From assembly GCF_014898055.3 (NCBI RefSeq), contig NW_023601543.1:12237314-12301313 (forward strand): DNA of 64,000 nt, read 5' to 3'. Below the pieces are notes generated by a model. It saw nothing but the letters and a program-made list of their open reading frames with translations. It was not told the DNA's origin and ran no database searches. This document shows positions 61,006 through 64,000 of this stretch, in pieces. The DNA is from Talpa occidentalis (taxonomy: Eukaryota; Chordata; Mammalia; Eulipotyphla; Talpidae). Position 1 is the stretch's first letter. Every line of letters begins with the position of its first letter. The position numbers were made by a program, and so were the translations under genes.

Positions 61006-61682
61006 TCGCAGGTCCATTTTGTACTCCTAGAGCCTAGAGCGTATGCAGTAGGAACCATGGGAAAGGGATATGATTCTCTCATTTACTCCTGGCTGTTCAC
61101 TACCTAGCTCAACGAAAACCCAGAAATAGGGTTTGAGACTTACATTTTGGTGAAGGAGAGGGACATGTTGAGAGAACTGGTAACTAAGTCACCAGTGCCA
61201 ACCCAGGAAGGTTGCCCTGAAGAGCATCAAGACATCATGAAGTCAACAGGTCTTGTCAGAAGATAAAGAAGAGCTACAAGGTAAATGAGAGTAAGAGGGG
61301 GAACAAAGACATACTTGTCTCAGTTTTTTCCCAAGTGGAAGAATGATAATAATGGGGCTCTCACATGCCTTCCTGGTGGTGGGTACAAACCCCTATCACT
61401 TTTGTGGGTCCATCTCTCCTAAGAAGCTGATGGACTGGTGGCAGAGTCAAGATAAATGGACTCAAACTAACAGTAGCAGGTCACTCTAGGGTAGGCCTCA
61501 ATCCCAGCCTTGACACTGGGGTGACTTTAAGCTCTTCTATGAGGTTATGAATTCGGAAATTGGAGTTGGCCTAGTCTCTCCTGCACAGTTTTCCAAAGTA
61601 CTTCTGGAAACATCTGGGAGTGGGAAATGAGGACTGGTGAAATGATTGGCCAGAACACTGTGAGAAAAATGGCAGAGGGGGA

Positions 61683-61944
61683 GGGCCTTGCCTGGTGGCG
61701 CAGCGATTGAGCGCTGGGCGGAGAAGCTGCCTGCAGCCTCTGCAGCGCCAGTTCGATCCCCGGCCACCAGCGAGTGTCCCACATGGCACACAGACCTCTC
61801 CTGCCACCTGCTGCTCCCCTCAGCAGTGTATTTCTTCGTTGGTCTGCCTGTTCTGTTCCCCGCTCTGACTCTGGTGAATTCTCTCACCCTCCCTTGCTTC
61901 TGACTGTACCAGTGTTATATAAATAGTTAAATAAATCTTTAAAA
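61683..61944 (+). mobile_element. tRNA-derived SINE, young form
   Basis: Copy with a shortened middle (CCGGCCACCAGCGAGTGTCCC) and a decayed tail (GTGTTATATAAATAGTTAAAT). Duplication AAAAATGGCAGAGGGG at about 61665-61680 and 61945-61960. Confidence 0.93.
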
Positions 61945-61974
61945 AAAAATGGCAGAGGGGAACACTCCACCCGT

Positions 61975-62210
61975 ATTTTTAGATGCAATTTTACTAATTT
62001 ACCATTGGTTAACAATACCATATAAGTATTCTGAGTACAGCTTCACATCTTGATGTGGGCCTACACCACACAGCACCCACCACCAAAGTACTAGCACTCT
62101 TCAGCATTGTTAAATTGACCCCCTCTACTCTCCTTCCCCTTCCCTCTGCTAACTATATTTTTCTCAGAGTCTGAGAGGTTTGTGTGTGTGTGTATTCTCA
62201 GTTTGTTAAG
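61975..62210 (-). mobile_element. L1 3' end of the lineage-specific type, antisense
   Basis: ACTAATTTACCATTGGTTAACAATACC, CCACACAGCACCCACCACCAAAG and a pyrimidine-rich run match the 3' UTR type at 5046 and 30518. A short (GT)n follows at about 62180. Edges are approximate. Confidence 0.6.
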
Positions 62211-62214
62211 TACT

Positions 62215-64000
62215 TCCATCTTTATAAATGGTCTGGGCATGCATAGTGAAAGTAGGAAGTAGGGTTGGGTCTGGCTAAATAAAATAGTTACTGATGCCTG
62301 CATCCAGAGTCCTGGCTATGGAGGAATAAAATTTAGGGGAACCTTATCAGGAAAGATAGAGCCAAGCAGACTGAATTGTCTCTCAAGGGAAAGCAAGTAC
62401 TTAAACTGTTATTTCAAAAGTGCCCAATGTACTAGCTTGTTGTTCTTCATCAGTGATAAAGCTATAAGGAGCTACAACTTGATTTATATCTGGAAATCTC
62501 AGAGCTGGCATTTTGAAACAGTTGCTGGAACTTTATGTAAGTAAACTGCAATCTTTAGATTTCACTATTACTTATATCTTTTTTTTTTTCCTTTGAGCAA
62601 AATTTGTAAATCTGAGTATTTCAGTTTTTAATACCAAGTACAACTAACTGTATGTTCCAACTCGATCTAACCATCTAAACAAATCAGTTGAAATAAACTT
62701 CTTTTTTTAAAAAAAGCTGAAGTCAATAAAACAACTCTTTTGTCTTGTATCCATAGCATTAGATTGCCAGATTACCTTTTTTTTATCCCTTGAGCGTTTT
62801 GGAACCTCATAGCCCAGCTTCATTTATTGATTCCTAAACAAAAGTTTAAATACACCCAAACTCAGCTTTGCATAATTCTCCCCTACCTCTCTGCAAGGAC
62901 AGAAATATATTTCAGTTGTCCTTTTTCCTTCTCCCTGCAAATGATCATTTCTCTCTCTTTTGTCCATGAAGCCGGAAATAAATATTTCACCTAATTCCCT
63001 CTACAATGTTAATTGTGTTGTCTCCATTTTTCAAATTAGCAATCAAAAGCTCAAATTTAAAAGAACTGTGTCACAGGGCTAGTAGGTGCTGGAGCTGGGA
63101 AGAAGGTTAGGAACCTGTGATCATCACTCCCACTGCCTCTAAAGATGCTCGTTCCCATTGGCTTGGTGATAGAGACCCCCAAGTCTAACTAATATGAAAG
63201 CAAACTAGTGTGAAATCAGAATAGACCTGCTCATGGCAAGTTTCAGCTAAGTTCTCCTTTACTACCTTTCCTACAGCGCAGATGGAGACCGAGGCTCAGA
63301 AGTTAAGTAATTTATTCTTAATCTTGGGCAAAATGAATGGGCTAGACTAGAACCTAATACTTGTGAGGGGAACTGAACCGGGCCGCCTCCTTGCTTTGCC
63401 ACTTGGAAAGGTGCTCGTGACTCCTTTGCCTTTTTAATGTCACACAAATATTCCAAGATGCCCAAAAGATTTTCAGGCACATTTTCATTCTTTTGAGTTC
63501 TCTTCAAGGTAAAACAGAAGGCCTGTGTGTGTGTTCATGTGTGTGCTGTGCAGCTATGTGCTTTCTGTATTGTGGCTTGAAAACCTTCCATGTTATTATG
63601 ACTTTATAAATGTTTGCATAATCACCCAAATGCTGCAGTTCATGCTTTTGTCATCAAATATAAACTAAACCTCCTAATGGAAAATGCACTTATTCTGGAA
63701 CAATGTCAAGAATAGTCCAAAGAAGATACTTAAAGTTTGCTTCCCAAAATATCTGTGATGATAAATTATCAGGTGTTCAATTAAAACTACTGAACTGCTG
63801 CTTAATTCCTATTGAAATTGTTGCAAGCGCTCCAAGTTTTATCACTTGTACACTTTACATGCCTTTCCCCATAATTAACATAAAGAAATTAATGTCTTAC
63901 AAGCTTCAATATTTGATGCCATATGAGTCCTGAGGATATTTAAAGGGAGAAGAAATGTAAATAGAATGAAATTCTTAAGCAAGATTACTGATATGACAGA
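62215..64000. other. AT-rich intronic sequence at the window end
   Basis: Apart from a MIR piece near 63.05 kb nothing is recognised. The last GPC3 exon was specifically looked for here and not seen. Confidence 0.55.
63015..63135 (-). repeat. MIR remnant, antisense
   Basis: CTCCATTTTTCAAATTAGC, GTGTCACAGGGCTAGTAGGTGCTGGAGCTGGG. Weak but in order. Confidence 0.5.

Overview
The window is intronic DNA from a placental mammal. It surrounds one recognisable protein-coding exon: the penultimate coding exon of glypican-3 (GPC3), on the + strand at 31498-31657. GPC3 is X-linked in mammals, so the window is probably X-chromosomal. About 31.5 kb of the upstream intron and 32.3 kb of the downstream intron are present. 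I did not find another GPC3 exon, an RNA gene, a CRISPR array or any prokaryotic or viral gene system.

The organism is a mammal because of the GPC3 exon with GT-AG introns, abundant L1, L2, L3/CR1 and MIR remnants, MER5-like DNA transposon pieces and CA microsatellites. The species cannot be fixed from memory. The dominant young repeat is a tRNA-derived SINE beginning GGGCCTCCCCGGTGGCGCAG. It does not match primate Alu, rodent B1/B2, carnivore CAN, ruminant/cetacean CHR, camelid, horse ERE, vesper-bat VES or Rhin-1 SINEs as I remember them. A lineage-specific SINE of a laurasiatherian, possibly a bat family I do not know, is a guess only.

Layout. 1-31.5 kb: upstream intron with 17 SINE copies, several antisense L1 segments (4.5-5.9, 6.8-7.9 and 13.6-15.6 kb), a weak RS-coding retrocopy candidate near 8.3 kb, a decayed hAT-transposase-derived (ZBED/FAM200-type) pseudogene at 27.25-28.3 kb, and a cluster of three SINEs stacked at one target site at 28.4-29.4 kb. 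31.5-31.66 kb: GPC3 exon. 31.1-45.9 kb: no young SINE at all, but a short L1 insertion, L2, L3 and MIR remnants and a (CT)n(CA)n tract. 45.9-64 kb: 12 further SINE copies, a long antisense L1 at 51.5-53.5 kb interrupted by a 690-bp insertion that looks like an L1 3' transduction, and a second (CT)n(CA)n tract.

Nothing forms an operon or multi-gene system. The most informative content is the SINE family: 29 copies, most with clear target-site duplications, falling into an older form, a younger form, a mixed form, a tail-extended young subfamily and a short head-only form. All repeat names come from memory of consensus sequences, and the boundaries of old repeats are approximate.
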